From Acidovorax sp. 1608163 (lineage in GTDB: Bacteria; Pseudomonadota; Gammaproteobacteria; Burkholderiales; Burkholderiaceae_C): a DNA stretch of 64,000 bases. Every line of letters starts with the position of its first letter. The first letter of the stretch is position 1. The DNA lies in assembly GCF_003669015.1 (NCBI RefSeq), contig NZ_CP033069.1, positions 1,739,001-1,803,000 of the forward strand, written 5' to 3'. The translations under genes and the position numbers were made by a program. Shown piece after piece: positions 8,361 to 16,664 of the stretch. The notes under the pieces were generated by a model. That model ran no database searches. It had not been told where the DNA came from and saw only the letters and a list, made by a program, of their open reading frames with translations.

Positions 8361-8548
8361 TTTTGTTGATATTCCAATACCCCCGTGGGCCACAGCAGCG
8401 CCCACCGCCAAGCCGGCATCGCTTTGCCCCCACCACCCAGCCCAGCTACCCAGGTGTTGTCCCCAGGCTGCACCCCTTAAATTTTGTGCATCCCCAACCC
8501 CCCCAAACTCAGGGTTTCCCCCTTGTTATTTTGCGTAATTATGAGAAA

Positions 8549-8564
8549 TTGCAGTCACCTGCAA
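8549..8564. promoter_or_regulatory. Inverted repeat, possible GntR operator
   Basis: TTGCAGTCACCTGCAA is a perfect 6-bp inverted repeat with a 4-base spacer, 118 bases before the GntR gene. GntR/FadR-type regulators often bind such sites in front of their own operon. The link is by position only. Confidence 0.4.
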
Positions 8565-8681
8565 CGCGATAAAAGCTTGCAGAGCAGTGAGTGGTAAGCA
8601 GCGAAAAGGGCGGTAGTCCAGGCTGTGATAGCACTCCGTATGCAAGGCGGTTTCGCACATTTTCAGGAGCGGTTTCACACC

Positions 8682-9350
8682 ATGCGCCCGGTTCCCAATT
8701 CACTGCACGATGAAGTCGCCTCGCGGCTGCGCGAGCAGATTTTTGGTGGCGCACTGCCGCCAGGCAGCTTTCTGGACGAGGCTGCGCTGTGCGAGCGGCT
8801 GGAGATTTCGCGCACGCCGCTGCGCGAGGCGCTGAAGGTGCTGGTGGCCGAGGGGCTGCTGCGCCATGAGCCGCGCCGGGGCTGTTTTGTGGCCGAGGTC
8901 ACCGAGCGCGACCTGGACGAAATCTTCCCCGTGATCGCCTTGCTGGAAGGGCGTGCCGCCCACGAGGCGACGCAAAAGGCCAGCAGTGCCGATGTGGCGG
9001 CGCTGGAGACCTTGCACCAGCGCCTGCAGCAGTGCGCCAGCGAAGGCCGCATCACCGACTACTACGTCACCAATCACGCCATCCATGAGGCCTTCATCAC
9101 CCTGGCGGACAACCGCTGGCTGGCCCAGGTGATTGGTGATTTGCGCAAGATTTTGCGTCTGGCCCGTCTGCAGCAGTTGCATGCGCCAGGCCGCCTGCAA
9201 CAAAGCCTGTCCGAGCACCTGGCCGTGTTTGCCGCCCTCAAGGCGGGCAACAGTGCCGCTGCCGAAGACGCCATGCGCTCCCATTTGTTGCGCCAGCGCG
9301 ATGCGCTGCGCGATGTGGCCCGTAACCAGCAATCGAGGTTGACACCATGA
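8682..9350 (+). CDS. matR: GntR-family (FadR/FCD) regulator of malonate genes
   Basis: A 222-residue transcription factor. The N-terminal winged helix includes FLDEAALCERLEISRTPLRE and the GLLRHEPRRGCFVAEVTERD wing. A C-terminal FCD helical ligand-binding domain follows (EGRAAHEA, then NHAIHEAF and SEHLAVFAAL with metal-binding histidines). ATG 8682 was chosen because the family starts shortly before LHDEVASRLRE; an in-frame ATG at 8640 is the alternative. The stop overlaps the start of the malonyl-CoA decarboxylase gene by four bases, so the two are translationally coupled. By analogy to rhizobial MatR it probably senses malonate or malonyl-CoA; the symbol is inferred from that context. Confidence 0.85.
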   Translation: MRPVPNSLHDEVASRLREQIFGGALPPGSFLDEAALCERLEISRTPLREALKVLVAEGLLRHEPRRGCFVAEVTERDLDEIFPVIALLEGRAAHEATQKASSADVAALETLHQRLQQCASEGRITDYYVTNHAIHEAFITLADNRWLAQVIGDLRKILRLARLQQLHAPGRLQQSLSEHLAVFAALKAGNSAAAEDAMRSHLLRQRDALRDVARNQQSRLTP

Positions 9351-10846
9351 ACAGCACCGCCGAATGGATCTCCCGCAGTGTCTCCCGTCTGCGCGCTGCC
9401 GCCCCTGCAGCCGCCAAAGAGGGCGGCAAAGGCCCTGAAAAGCAGGTCCGCACCAGTACCGACAAATCCGGCGTGACCGACGTAGTGGCCAAGGTGGCGG
9501 TGCCGCGCTCTACCCACGAGCGGCTGCAGGCCACGCTGCGCCGGGGGCAAGAGGCCTTGTCGCCCCGTGCGCTGCGCCGCTTGCTGACCGACTTGCAGGA
9601 AGTGGTGGCCCCGCAGGTGAGCGAGCTCGAAGGTGGTCGCCGTGCCCAGGCGGTGGCTGAGTGGTATGCCACGGCCGAGGCCGAAGAGCGGCGCGACATG
9701 TGGCTGCTGCTGTGCGAGCAGTTTGCGCCCGATGCCACGCAGTTCAAATCGGCCCGCCAGCGCTACGAGGCCGCCGCAGGCACAGCCGAAGAAGGGCAGG
9801 CCGAAATCTCGCTGCGCCGCGCGCTGGTGTCGCCGCGCACCCGGCTGTTGCAGCGGTTTGCGGTGTTCCCCGAAGGCATGCGCTTTTTGGTGGACATGCG
9901 CGCTGAGCTGCTGCCGCTGCTCAAAAGCGACAAGCGCTTGCTGGCGCTCGATGCCGAGCTGGAGCACCTGTTCTCGACCTGGTTTGACGTGGCGTTTTTG
10001 GAGCTGCGCCGCCTGTCGTGGGACTCGCCCGCTTCGCTGATTGAAAAGCTCATCAAGTACGAGGCGGTGCACGACATCCGCAGCTGGGCCGACCTGAAAA
10101 ACCGCCTGGACAGCGACCGCCGCTGCTACGGCTTCTTCCACCCCCGGCTGCCCAACGAGCCGCTGATTTTTGTGGAGGTGGCGCTGGTCGACAAAATCTC
10201 GTCCAGCATCACGCCCCTGCTGGACGAGGCCGCCGCCCCGGCCGACCTGGCCAAGGCCACCACGGCCATTTTTTATTCCATCAGCAACACGCAGACGGGG
10301 CTGCGCGGGGTGAGTTTTGGCGATTCGCTCATCAAGCATGTGGTGGAGACGCTGACACAAGAGTTTCCACGGCTGCGCACCTTTGCCACGCTGTCGCCCA
10401 TTCCGGGTTTTCGCGCCTGGCTGGGCAAGCATGCCGGTGCGATGCTAGAGCGCCTGGACGACAAGCGCCGCAGCGAGCTGGGCCGTGCGGTGGGGTTTGA
10501 GCCGCCACAGCCCACGCACTTTCTGGCAGCGCTGGACAAGCCACTGGAGCTGGATGCCAAATCCCCCGTGCGCCAGATGCTGCTGGAGTGCGCGGCGTAC
10601 TATCTGGGCCGCGAGATGCAAGAGGGCAAGCCGGTGGACGCCGTGGCGCGCTTTCACCTGGGCAACGGGGCCCGCGTGGAGCGCCTGAACTGGGCGGGCG
10701 ACCCCTCCGCCAAGGGGCTGAAACAATCGTATGGGTTGATGGTGAATTACCTGTACGACTTGAAGCGCATAGACAAGCACCGCGGCTTGCTGGCGCAGGG
10801 CAAAGTGCCAGTGTCGGGAGACATCGACAGCCTTTGCCGCAACTGA
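9347..10846 (+). CDS. matA: Malonyl-CoA decarboxylase
   Basis: A 499-residue enzyme that decarboxylates malonyl-CoA to acetyl-CoA. The helical N-terminal domain is followed by the GNAT-like catalytic domain. Family marks at the C-terminus are plain: VARFHLGNGARVERLNWAGD, then KGLKQSYGLMVNYLYDL and the conserved histidine in DKHRGLL. The long N-terminal part up to about residue 60 is variable and charged. It overlaps the regulator gene by ATGA and is followed 81 bases later by a solute receptor. Together with the CoA ligase downstream it converts malonate to acetyl-CoA. Confidence 0.93.
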   Translation: MNSTAEWISRSVSRLRAAAPAAAKEGGKGPEKQVRTSTDKSGVTDVVAKVAVPRSTHERLQATLRRGQEALSPRALRRLLTDLQEVVAPQVSELEGGRRAQAVAEWYATAEAEERRDMWLLLCEQFAPDATQFKSARQRYEAAAGTAEEGQAEISLRRALVSPRTRLLQRFAVFPEGMRFLVDMRAELLPLLKSDKRLLALDAELEHLFSTWFDVAFLELRRLSWDSPASLIEKLIKYEAVHDIRSWADLKNRLDSDRRCYGFFHPRLPNEPLIFVEVALVDKISSSITPLLDEAAAPADLAKATTAIFYSISNTQTGLRGVSFGDSLIKHVVETLTQEFPRLRTFATLSPIPGFRAWLGKHAGAMLERLDDKRRSELGRAVGFEPPQPTHFLAALDKPLELDAKSPVRQMLLECAAYYLGREMQEGKPVDAVARFHLGNGARVERLNWAGDPSAKGLKQSYGLMVNYLYDLKRIDKHRGLLAQGKVPVSGDIDSLCRN

Positions 10847-10927
10847 TTGCCACGCCGCCTGGGCTTGCTGCGGCAGATGGCAAGGGACGGACTTTCCTAT
10901 TTTTATAACGACGACAGGAGACAAGGA

Positions 10928-11941
10928 ATGACGAGAGACAACAACCTGCAGCGCCAACACCTGCAGCGCCGCCAACTGCTGCGCGCAGCCGCTGGCACGG
11001 GCCTGGGTTTGCTGGGCACGGGCAGCCTGTGGGCGCAGGCATCGGCCTGGCCTTCCAAGCCAGTGAACCTGGTGGTGCCCTTTCCGGCCGGGGGCGGCAC
11101 CGACGCCTTTGCCAGGCCGCTGGCGGCGCAGTTTTCCAAGTCCACCGGCAAGATGCTGGTGATTGACAACCGGGGTGGCGCAGGCGGCACCGTGGGGGCC
11201 AGCTTTGCAGCCCGTGCGGCGGCCGATGGCTACACGCTGTTCATGGGCGGTGTGCACCACTCCATCGCACCGGCCATGTACCCCAAGCTCGACTACGACA
11301 TCGAGAAAGACTTCATCCCGCTGGCCTTGCTGGCGCGCGTGCCCCAGGTGCTGGTGGTGAACCCCAAGATCCCCTCGACCAACTTCAAGCAGTTCCTCGA
11401 CCACGTCAAGAAAAACCCCGCCAAGCTCAACTACGGCTCGGCCGGTGCGGGCACATCGCACCACCTGGCGGGCGAGTTGTTCAAGCAGCAAACCGGCACC
11501 TTCATCACGCACATTCCCTACCGTGGCGCAGGCCCGGCGTTGCAAGACCTGATTGGCGGCAATGTGGACATGATGTTCGACGGCCTGGGCTCGTCGGCCG
11601 CGCACATCAAGGGCGGGCGCATCAAGGCGCTGATGGTGTCGGGTGCCAAGCGCAACCCGGCTTTCCCCGACGTGCCCTGCGCCGCCGAAGTGGGCCTGCC
11701 CGACTACACCGTGACCACTTGGTACGGCCTGTGGGCCCCCAAGGGCACGCCCGCCGATGTGCAAGCGCGCATCGTGGAAGAAGCCAAGCGCCTGGGCACC
11801 TTCGATGAACTCAAGACCATCTGGGCCGCCAACGGCGCTGACTACGGCGGCATGACGCAGCAGCAGTTTGGTGCGTTTGTGAGCAGCGAGGTCAAGCGCT
11901 GGGCGGAGGTGGTCAAGGCCTCTGGCGCAAAACTGGATTAG
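10928..11941 (+). CDS. Bug/TctC-family periplasmic solute-binding protein
   Basis: A 337-residue periplasmic receptor of the tripartite tricarboxylate transporter (Bug) family, which is expanded in Burkholderiales. The export signal carries RRQLLRAAAG at about 15-24 (Tat-like) and ends near WAQAS. The mature protein starts WPSKPVNLVVPFPAGGGTD, the family signature, followed by NRGGAGGTVGA. ATG 10928 follows AGGAGACAAGGA. Context suggests malonate or a related dicarboxylate as ligand. No TctA/TctB membrane subunits lie nearby, so it must use components encoded elsewhere or act as a sensor. Confidence 0.92.
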   Translation: MTRDNNLQRQHLQRRQLLRAAAGTGLGLLGTGSLWAQASAWPSKPVNLVVPFPAGGGTDAFARPLAAQFSKSTGKMLVIDNRGGAGGTVGASFAARAAADGYTLFMGGVHHSIAPAMYPKLDYDIEKDFIPLALLARVPQVLVVNPKIPSTNFKQFLDHVKKNPAKLNYGSAGAGTSHHLAGELFKQQTGTFITHIPYRGAGPALQDLIGGNVDMMFDGLGSSAAHIKGGRIKALMVSGAKRNPAFPDVPCAAEVGLPDYTVTTWYGLWAPKGTPADVQARIVEEAKRLGTFDELKTIWAANGADYGGMTQQQFGAFVSSEVKRWAEVVKASGAKLD

Positions 11942-11942
11942 C

Positions 11943-11985
11943 CCCCTGAGGCGCTTTGCGCCATCCCCCTGAAGGGGGACGCCAC
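11943..11985 (+). repeat. CCCCCTGAGG-type dispersed palindrome, copy 1
   Basis: CCCCCTGAGGCGCTTTGCGC followed by a CCCCCT...AGGGGG hairpin and GACGCC. Related copies lie at 45962-46017 and, inverted, at 53183-53229. Placed right after the Bug gene, it could end or attenuate transcription, but it has no T-run. Confidence 0.65.
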
Positions 11986-12087
11986 CGGTGGCCTGGCAGA
12001 GCCAGCTCCACGGTGGCACTGGCGATGGCGCCGCGCGGGCTCTGAGGGCTGATACGGATTTGTGTTCAGTTCATCAGAACCCAAACC

Positions 12088-12170
12088 GTTCGGGCTGAGC
12101 CCTTCGACAGGCTCAGGACAGGCGTGTCGAAGCCTTGCGCGGCGCTTTGACTGCGCTCAGTGAACGGATT
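12088..12170. repeat. Extragenic palindrome of the TTCGGGCTGAGC type
   Basis: GTTCGGGCTGAGCCCTTCGA, then CAGGCTCAGGACAGGC and GTGTCGAAGCC: a REP-like extragenic palindrome common in proteobacteria. A related arrangement follows the next gene (13044-13213), so the enoyl-CoA hydratase gene is bracketed by the same repeat class. Confidence 0.65.
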
Positions 12171-12227
12171 TGTATTTATGAATGCCTACGGATATGAGTA
12201 GCTTGCACAAGTGGATGGATTGCCAAC

Positions 12228-13034
12228 ATGTCGGGTGAAGTATTAATGGAAGTCGGTGAGGGCGGTGTGGTGTATGTCACGCTGCGTCACGCCGGGCGGT
12301 TGAATGCCATGTCGCGGGCGATGTGGCGGCAGTTGCGTGCGGTGTTTGAAGACGTGCAGCACCGCGCCGATGCGCGCTGCGTGGTGGTGGCGGGCGAGGG
12401 CGGGGCGTTTTGTGCGGGGGGCGATATTTCGGAATACCCCGGCTTTCGCTTCGATGCCGCAGCGCTGCGCGACTTTCATGAAAACGACGTGTGGGGCGGG
12501 TTGAATGCCATGCTGGTGTGCGATGTGCCCATCGTGGCCAGCATCAGCGGCGCCTGCATGGGCGCGGGGGTAGAGATTGCCAGCTGCTGCGATGTGCGCG
12601 TGGCTGGTGCATCGGCCCGCTTTGGCGCCCCCATTGCTAAGCTCGGCTTTCCCATGGCCCCGCGCGAGGCGCAGTTGGTGGCAGGCGCTGTGGGCGATGT
12701 TACGGCCCGCCAAATGTTGCTAGAGGCCGCCACCTTCAACGCCGCAGACATGCAGGCGCGCGGTTTTTTGAGCCGTGTGGTGGCCGACGACATGGTCGCC
12801 ACCGAAGCCCTGGGCAGCGCCCGCCGCATCGCCGCCCTGGCCCCCGGCGCCGCCCGCATGAACAAACAGGTGCTTAGGGCATTAAAAATGCCTATAGCGC
12901 AGGACGGTAAAGCGCAAGCAGCTATTGAAATGATAGTAAACGGCCCACAAGACCCCTACGCCTATGCCGACAGCCCCGAGCACCGCGAAGGCATCACTGC
13001 CTTTCTAGAAAAGCGTTCGCCCCAGTTTGATTGA
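12228..13034 (+). CDS. Enoyl-CoA hydratase/isomerase-family protein
   Basis: A 268-residue crotonase-fold protein. The CoA/oxyanion-hole segment FCAGGDISEYPG (about 62-73) and the GAGVEIASCCD segment, keeping the first catalytic glutamate (E144 of rat hydratase), are present. The second glutamate (E164 equivalent, usually in QPE) is absent: here the segment reads FGAPIAKLG. Classical hydration is therefore unlikely, and a different acyl-CoA reaction is possible. Near residue 218-238 (LKMPIAQDGKAQAAIEMIVN) the coding sequence runs through a copy of the dispersed repeat. It lies between the malonate receptor and malonyl-CoA synthetase genes; its role in that pathway is unclear. Confidence 0.85.
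   Translation: MSGEVLMEVGEGGVVYVTLRHAGRLNAMSRAMWRQLRAVFEDVQHRADARCVVVAGEGGAFCAGGDISEYPGFRFDAAALRDFHENDVWGGLNAMLVCDVPIVASISGACMGAGVEIASCCDVRVAGASARFGAPIAKLGFPMAPREAQLVAGAVGDVTARQMLLEAATFNAADMQARGFLSRVVADDMVATEALGSARRIAALAPGAARMNKQVLRALKMPIAQDGKAQAAIEMIVNGPQDPYAYADSPEHREGITAFLEKRSPQFD
12879..12940 (-). repeat. Two-hairpin dispersed repeat inside a coding sequence, copy 4
   Basis: An inverted copy within the enoyl-CoA hydratase-like gene: CCTATAGCGC...AAAGCGCAAGCAGCTATT...ATGATAG. It keeps the frame and encodes about 20 residues near the C-terminus. Confidence 0.7.
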
Positions 13035-13043
13035 GAGTGCCTT

Positions 13044-13213
13044 TGTGAACTTGAAATATCTGATCGGGCGGAGCCCGCAATGAGGGTGGGATGGCGAACA
13101 CGCGCCTCTGTGAACCTCAAATATCCGTTCGGGTTGAGCTTGTCGAAACCTGGCGCGAGGTTTGCACAGGCTTGTCGCCGCCCCCTGTCCTGAGCCCGTC
13201 GAAAGAATCTGTT
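13044..13213. repeat. Direct repeat pair and REP-like palindrome
   Basis: Two direct copies about 66 bases apart (TGTGAACTTGAAATATCTGA at 13045 and TGTGAACCTCAAATATCCGT at 13110), each followed by a CGGG...GAGC segment. A CTTGTCGAAACC ... CCTGAGCCCGTCGAAAG palindrome follows. They fill most of the 275-base gap before the malonyl-CoA synthetase gene. Confidence 0.6.
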
Positions 13214-13309
13214 CGAACGCTTCCACCCAGTTTGCGCCGAATCCATCAACCGCTTCATTCAAAGCTCACCATTTCCTCAACCGCTCACCTCCGTTACTCC
13301 TGAATTGCC

Positions 13310-14863
13310 ATGAGCCAACACAACCTCTTCAGCGCCTTGCGCGCCGCCTTCCCGTCTGACCTGGACAGCACTGCCGTCGAAACCACGGCAGCAGACGGCT
13401 CCCCGCTGTTCTATACCTGGCGCGACCTGGACCGCGCCAGCGCCCGCATCGCCAACCTGCTCGCATCGCTCAAGCTGCCCGAAGGCAGCCGCGTGGCCGT
13501 GCAGGTCGAAAAGTCGGTCGAAGCCATGGCGCTGTACCTGGCCACGCTGCGCGCGGGCTACGTCTTCTTGCCCCTCAACACCGCCTACCAAAGCGCTGAG
13601 ATCGAATACTTCATCGGCAACGCCGAGCCCGCCGTGGTGGTGTGCAGCCCCGGCAACTTTGGCTGGGTCAGCAAGATCGCCTTCACCCTGGGCACGCAGC
13701 ATGTGTTCACCCTGGGCGACGACCGCAGCGGCAGTTTGCTGGAGCGCGCTACGCACCACAGCGACGAGCACCAGGCCGTGGCCCGCAGTGCCGACGACCT
13801 GGCCGCCATCCTGTACACCAGCGGCACCACCGGCCGCAGCAAGGGCGCCATGCTCACGCACGGCAACATGCTCAGCAACGCCGTCATGCTCAAGGACTAC
13901 TGGGGCTGGAAGAAGGGGGACGTGCTCATTCACGCCTTGCCCATCTTCCACGTCCATGGCCTGTTCGTCGCCATCCACGGCGCACTCATCAACGGCAGCA
14001 AGATGATCTGGATGGCCAAGTTCGACCCCAAGGCCGTCATCGCCGCCATGCCCCGCGCCACAGTGTTCATGGGCGTGCCCACGCTGTACGTGCGCATGCT
14101 GGCCGAGCCCGCACTGAACAAGCAGGCGGTGAAGAACATGCGCCTGTTCATCGCAGGCTCTGCACCGCTGCTCATCGAGACCTTCAAAGACTGGCAGCAA
14201 CGCACCGGCCACACCATCCTGGAGCGCTACGGCATGAGCGAAACCATCATGCTCACCAGCAACCCCTACACCGCCGACAAGCGCTACAACGGCCAGGATG
14301 AACGCCGTGGCGGCACCGTGGGCTTCCCCCTGCCGGGCGTGAGCCTGCGCGTGCAGGGCGACGACGGCAAAGACCTGCCCGTGGGCGAAATCGGCGGCAT
14401 CCAGGTCAAGGGCCCCAACGTGTTCAAGGGCTACTGGCGCATGCCCGAAAAGACAGCGGAAGAGTTCACCAAAGACGGCTACTTCAAGACCGGCGACGTG
14501 GGCAAAGTCGATGAGCGCGGCTATGCCCATATCGTTGGCCGCAGCAAAGACCTCATCATCAGCGGCGGCTACAACGTCTACCCCGCAGAGATCGAGGGCT
14601 ACATCAACGACATGCCCGGCGTAGCCGAAAGCGCCCTGGTTGGCGTGCCACACCCCGACTTTGGCGAAGTGGGCGTGGCCGTGGTCATTGCCAAGCCCGG
14701 TGCCAGCCTGGACGCCGATGCCATCGTGGCCCAGCTCAAGTCGCAGTTGGCCAACTTTAAGATTCCCAAGAAGTGCTTTGTGGTGGCGGAACTGCCGCGC
14801 AATACGATGGGGAAGGTGCAGAAGAATCTGCTGCGGGATCAGTACAAGGGGTTGTTTGTGTAG
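13310..14863 (+). CDS. matB: Malonyl-CoA synthetase
   Basis: A 517-residue acyl-CoA synthetase of the ANL superfamily that joins malonate and CoA with ATP to AMP. The P-loop-like motif YTSGTTGRSKGAMLTH (about residues 166-181) is present, as are YGMSE (A5), TGDVGKVDERGY (A7), GRSKDLIISGGYNVYPAEIE (A8) and the C-terminal lysine in NTMGKVQKN (A10). The N-terminal VQVEKSVEAMALYLATLRAG and LPLNTAYQSAEIEYFIG segments are characteristic of MatB rather than acetyl-CoA synthetase. With the decarboxylase upstream it gives malonate to acetyl-CoA conversion. A strong terminator follows. Confidence 0.92.
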   Translation: MSQHNLFSALRAAFPSDLDSTAVETTAADGSPLFYTWRDLDRASARIANLLASLKLPEGSRVAVQVEKSVEAMALYLATLRAGYVFLPLNTAYQSAEIEYFIGNAEPAVVVCSPGNFGWVSKIAFTLGTQHVFTLGDDRSGSLLERATHHSDEHQAVARSADDLAAILYTSGTTGRSKGAMLTHGNMLSNAVMLKDYWGWKKGDVLIHALPIFHVHGLFVAIHGALINGSKMIWMAKFDPKAVIAAMPRATVFMGVPTLYVRMLAEPALNKQAVKNMRLFIAGSAPLLIETFKDWQQRTGHTILERYGMSETIMLTSNPYTADKRYNGQDERRGGTVGFPLPGVSLRVQGDDGKDLPVGEIGGIQVKGPNVFKGYWRMPEKTAEEFTKDGYFKTGDVGKVDERGYAHIVGRSKDLIISGGYNVYPAEIEGYINDMPGVAESALVGVPHPDFGEVGVAVVIAKPGASLDADAIVAQLKSQLANFKIPKKCFVVAELPRNTMGKVQKNLLRDQYKGLFV

Positions 14864-14893
14864 TACGCAAAGGCGAGCCTCACTTCTACCCAA

Positions 14894-14930
14894 CTAATCA
14901 GGCCCGCCATCGCGGGCCTGATTAGCTTTT
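14894..14930 (+). terminator. Intrinsic terminator after matB
   Basis: A perfect 14-bp stem (14894-14907 with 14912-14925) with loop CATC, followed by a short CTTTTG. It closes the malonate block and also faces the minus-strand gene ending at 15032. Confidence 0.85.
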
Positions 14931-15031
14931 GCGTACTTGTGGCTGCTCGTGCCTAATTCTCACGGCCCGGAGACGAATGTGGTTTGAAAGGGGTTGGAGG
15001 CAAAAGGCAAGACCTGACCTTGGAGATATGC

Positions 15032-15754
15032 TCAAGCGGCCAGAGGTTTCACAGACCATGCAGAGCCTGGTCCAAAGCTGGCCCTGCATCGGGGACATTC
15101 TTCGGAGTAGATACTGATTTTTGTATCGCAATTGGGGCAAATGCCTTGAGGAGCTTGAGCGTCAGCAAGACGCTTGCGCTCTGCGGCTTCTTGCTTGCGG
15201 AGCGCTTCCTCTGCGACGGGATCTGGCCATGCAGGAGGCTTGCTCAGACGGCTAAGCAATTCCGAATACTCTGCATCGTTAATTTTCCCAGATGCCCGCG
15301 CTAGCTCCAAAACGGAGGCGCGCTGCTGGTGCCATTGGGGGTTGCAAGAGCGCAAGCGCTGAAAGACTGATGCGAGAACCACGCGCAAAGCAGAGGGCTC
15401 CATCTTGTCGTAGTGGAGGTGCAACTCGCCAAAATTGGTGATTAGGGTGATGAAGGTGTGAATTTTTGATCGCGTGGTAAGCCCGTTTAGGATCGTTGCA
15501 ATTCCCATACCTTGAAGGGCTCCTTCAACACCAAAACCTCCGCCCACAAAACCACCACCTGTTGTTACCGTACCAGGTCCACTTATCTCTAGCTCAGCAA
15601 GTTCAAAATACGAGAAGCGTGCAGAGCGCGTTTTGCCTTGCAAAACAATGCCTGATTGCGCGAAAAGTGCGTCCACATGCTCGCCAGGGGTGAATGGAAA
15701 CTCGGCACTTCCCAGGCAAAACGTGCCCTTGAGATTTATTTCGTTGAAGTTCAT
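15032..15754 (-). CDS. Unknown protein with PH-like region and C-terminal zinc ribbon
   Basis: A 240-residue protein I do not recognise as a named family. Residues 1-115 look beta-rich, like bacterial PH/GRAM-type domains (LQGKTRSARFSYFELAELEI, then HTFITLITNFGELHLHYDKM), broken by a glycine-rich loop (TTGGGFVGGGFGVEG). A helical segment with a SHOCT-like pattern follows (ARASGKINDAEYSELLSRL, about 150-168). A lysine/alanine linker then leads to a zinc-ribbon CPNC...CPRC at about 208-226. It is visibly less GC-rich than the metabolic genes around it. An in-frame small ORF upstream overlaps its start by four bases. Confidence 0.7.
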   Translation of the reverse strand: MNFNEINLKGTFCLGSAEFPFTPGEHVDALFAQSGIVLQGKTRSARFSYFELAELEISGPGTVTTGGGFVGGGFGVEGALQGMGIATILNGLTTRSKIHTFITLITNFGELHLHYDKMEPSALRVVLASVFQRLRSCNPQWHQQRASVLELARASGKINDAEYSELLSRLSKPPAWPDPVAEEALRKQEAAERKRLADAQAPQGICPNCDTKISIYSEECPRCRASFGPGSAWSVKPLAA

Positions 15755-15981
15755 GGATGTGCAAAAAGGGTAGGTTTCGTTAATGTTTGATTTGACGGTT
15801 TTTCTTGGTTTCCGAACATTCGCTTACATGACTCCTGGCATAACTGCTGCAGGTGCTTGTGAATAGCTGGGGAGCAGGTCTTACCTTTTGCCACACGGTG
15901 CCAAGAGCGAATAGTCTCAATCGCTGTAGTCTGCTCTCGAGACTGTTCGGTTGGCAGGTTTTCCGTTGTCGCCCTCTTCAA
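15751..15981 (-). CDS. Possible small protein upstream of the zinc-ribbon gene
   Basis: A 76-residue frame starting at TTG 15981, hydrophilic, with two cysteines (QLCQESCKRMF). Its stop overlaps the ATG of the next gene as ATGA, a typical coupling arrangement and the main argument that it is coding. The rare start codon, lack of a clear ribosome site and absence of any recognised family argue against it. Confidence 0.3.
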   Translation of the reverse strand: MKRATTENLPTEQSREQTTAIETIRSWHRVAKGKTCSPAIHKHLQQLCQESCKRMFGNQEKPSNQTLTKPTLFAHP

Positions 15982-16084
15982 AGATGACCGAAAAAAGCTA
16001 TGTGCATCGTCAGATGCGGTGCGCCATATGCCGTCGTTGGTAATGTGGAATCGGACTATTACACAGCCTCGTCAGACCTCTCCA

Positions 16085-16525
16085 ATGAATCGCCGCGTCC
16101 TCGCCATCCCCCTCGGAATCGCCTTGGTAGCGATCATCGGGGCATCCCTTGCTCCTGTCTTTCTGACCCCTCCGGTGACCCCATGCGCCTACCTCAGCAC
16201 ACCGGTGCGTTTCCTCAAAATGGACAGCCGCCCAGTGCAGGTAGGCCGAGGCACTCGGCAGTTCACTGGCCAGTTTCCAGTGCTGGAATACAGCTACGTC
16301 GTTTCCGGCAAGAGCTACACCAGCACCCGAATGTTTTGCAGAGACAGCGAGAGCTTCAAGGTGGAATGGTCCAAGGTCGACCGTTTCTTTCACGATGCTG
16401 AAAACGGTGCCGAAGTAGTGGCGTGGTTTGCACCCTCATCGCCGGAGTCGGCGTGCATCTCCATCGATGCGGAGTTCGATTACTCCTTGGTGTCGCACAC
16501 TTCTTCTCAATGCCGAGCCAAGTGA
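16085..16525 (+). CDS. DUF3592-like exported or membrane-anchored protein
   Basis: A 146-residue protein. An N-terminal hydrophobic segment (VLAIPLGIALVAIIGASLAP, residues 5-24) acts as signal or anchor. The rest fits DUF3592: FPVLEYSYVVSGKSYTSTRM, then a region where EVVAWFAPSSPESACI corresponds to the family's YxPxxPxxA/S motif. ATG 16085 is preferred to an upstream frame extension because it begins right at the signal. Function is unknown; the family is beta-rich and often found singly. Two extra cysteines near the C-terminus could form a disulfide. Confidence 0.65.
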   Translation: MNRRVLAIPLGIALVAIIGASLAPVFLTPPVTPCAYLSTPVRFLKMDSRPVQVGRGTRQFTGQFPVLEYSYVVSGKSYTSTRMFCRDSESFKVEWSKVDRFFHDAENGAEVVAWFAPSSPESACISIDAEFDYSLVSHTSSQCRAK

Positions 16526-16560
16526 GGCCTCTCTTGGCTGGTGGATGCAAGAGGTGATTG

Positions 16561-16615
16561 CTATTTAATTGATAGCTACTTGCGCTTTATCTATAAGCGC
16601 TAGAGGCATATTTTT
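16561..16615 (+). repeat. Two-hairpin dispersed repeat, copy 5
   Basis: A near-consensus copy: GCTATTTAATTGATAGC then TGCGCTTTATCTATAAGCGC and TAGAGGCA. It lies between the convergent DUF3592 and LysR genes, where it could serve as a terminator. Confidence 0.85.
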
Positions 16616-16664
16616 ATTAAAGACTGTTCACGCGATGCCCGGCGGCGCCATCGTGCTGGCCTAG

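Noticed and set aside
9074..10432. Long minus-strand frame opposite the malonyl-CoA decarboxylase gene
   Set aside because: Shadow frame rich in G, Q, R and H; the plus-strand protein has clear family motifs.
13277..14893. 538-codon minus-strand frame opposite matB
   Set aside because: Antisense shadow of a gene with all acyl-CoA synthetase motifs.
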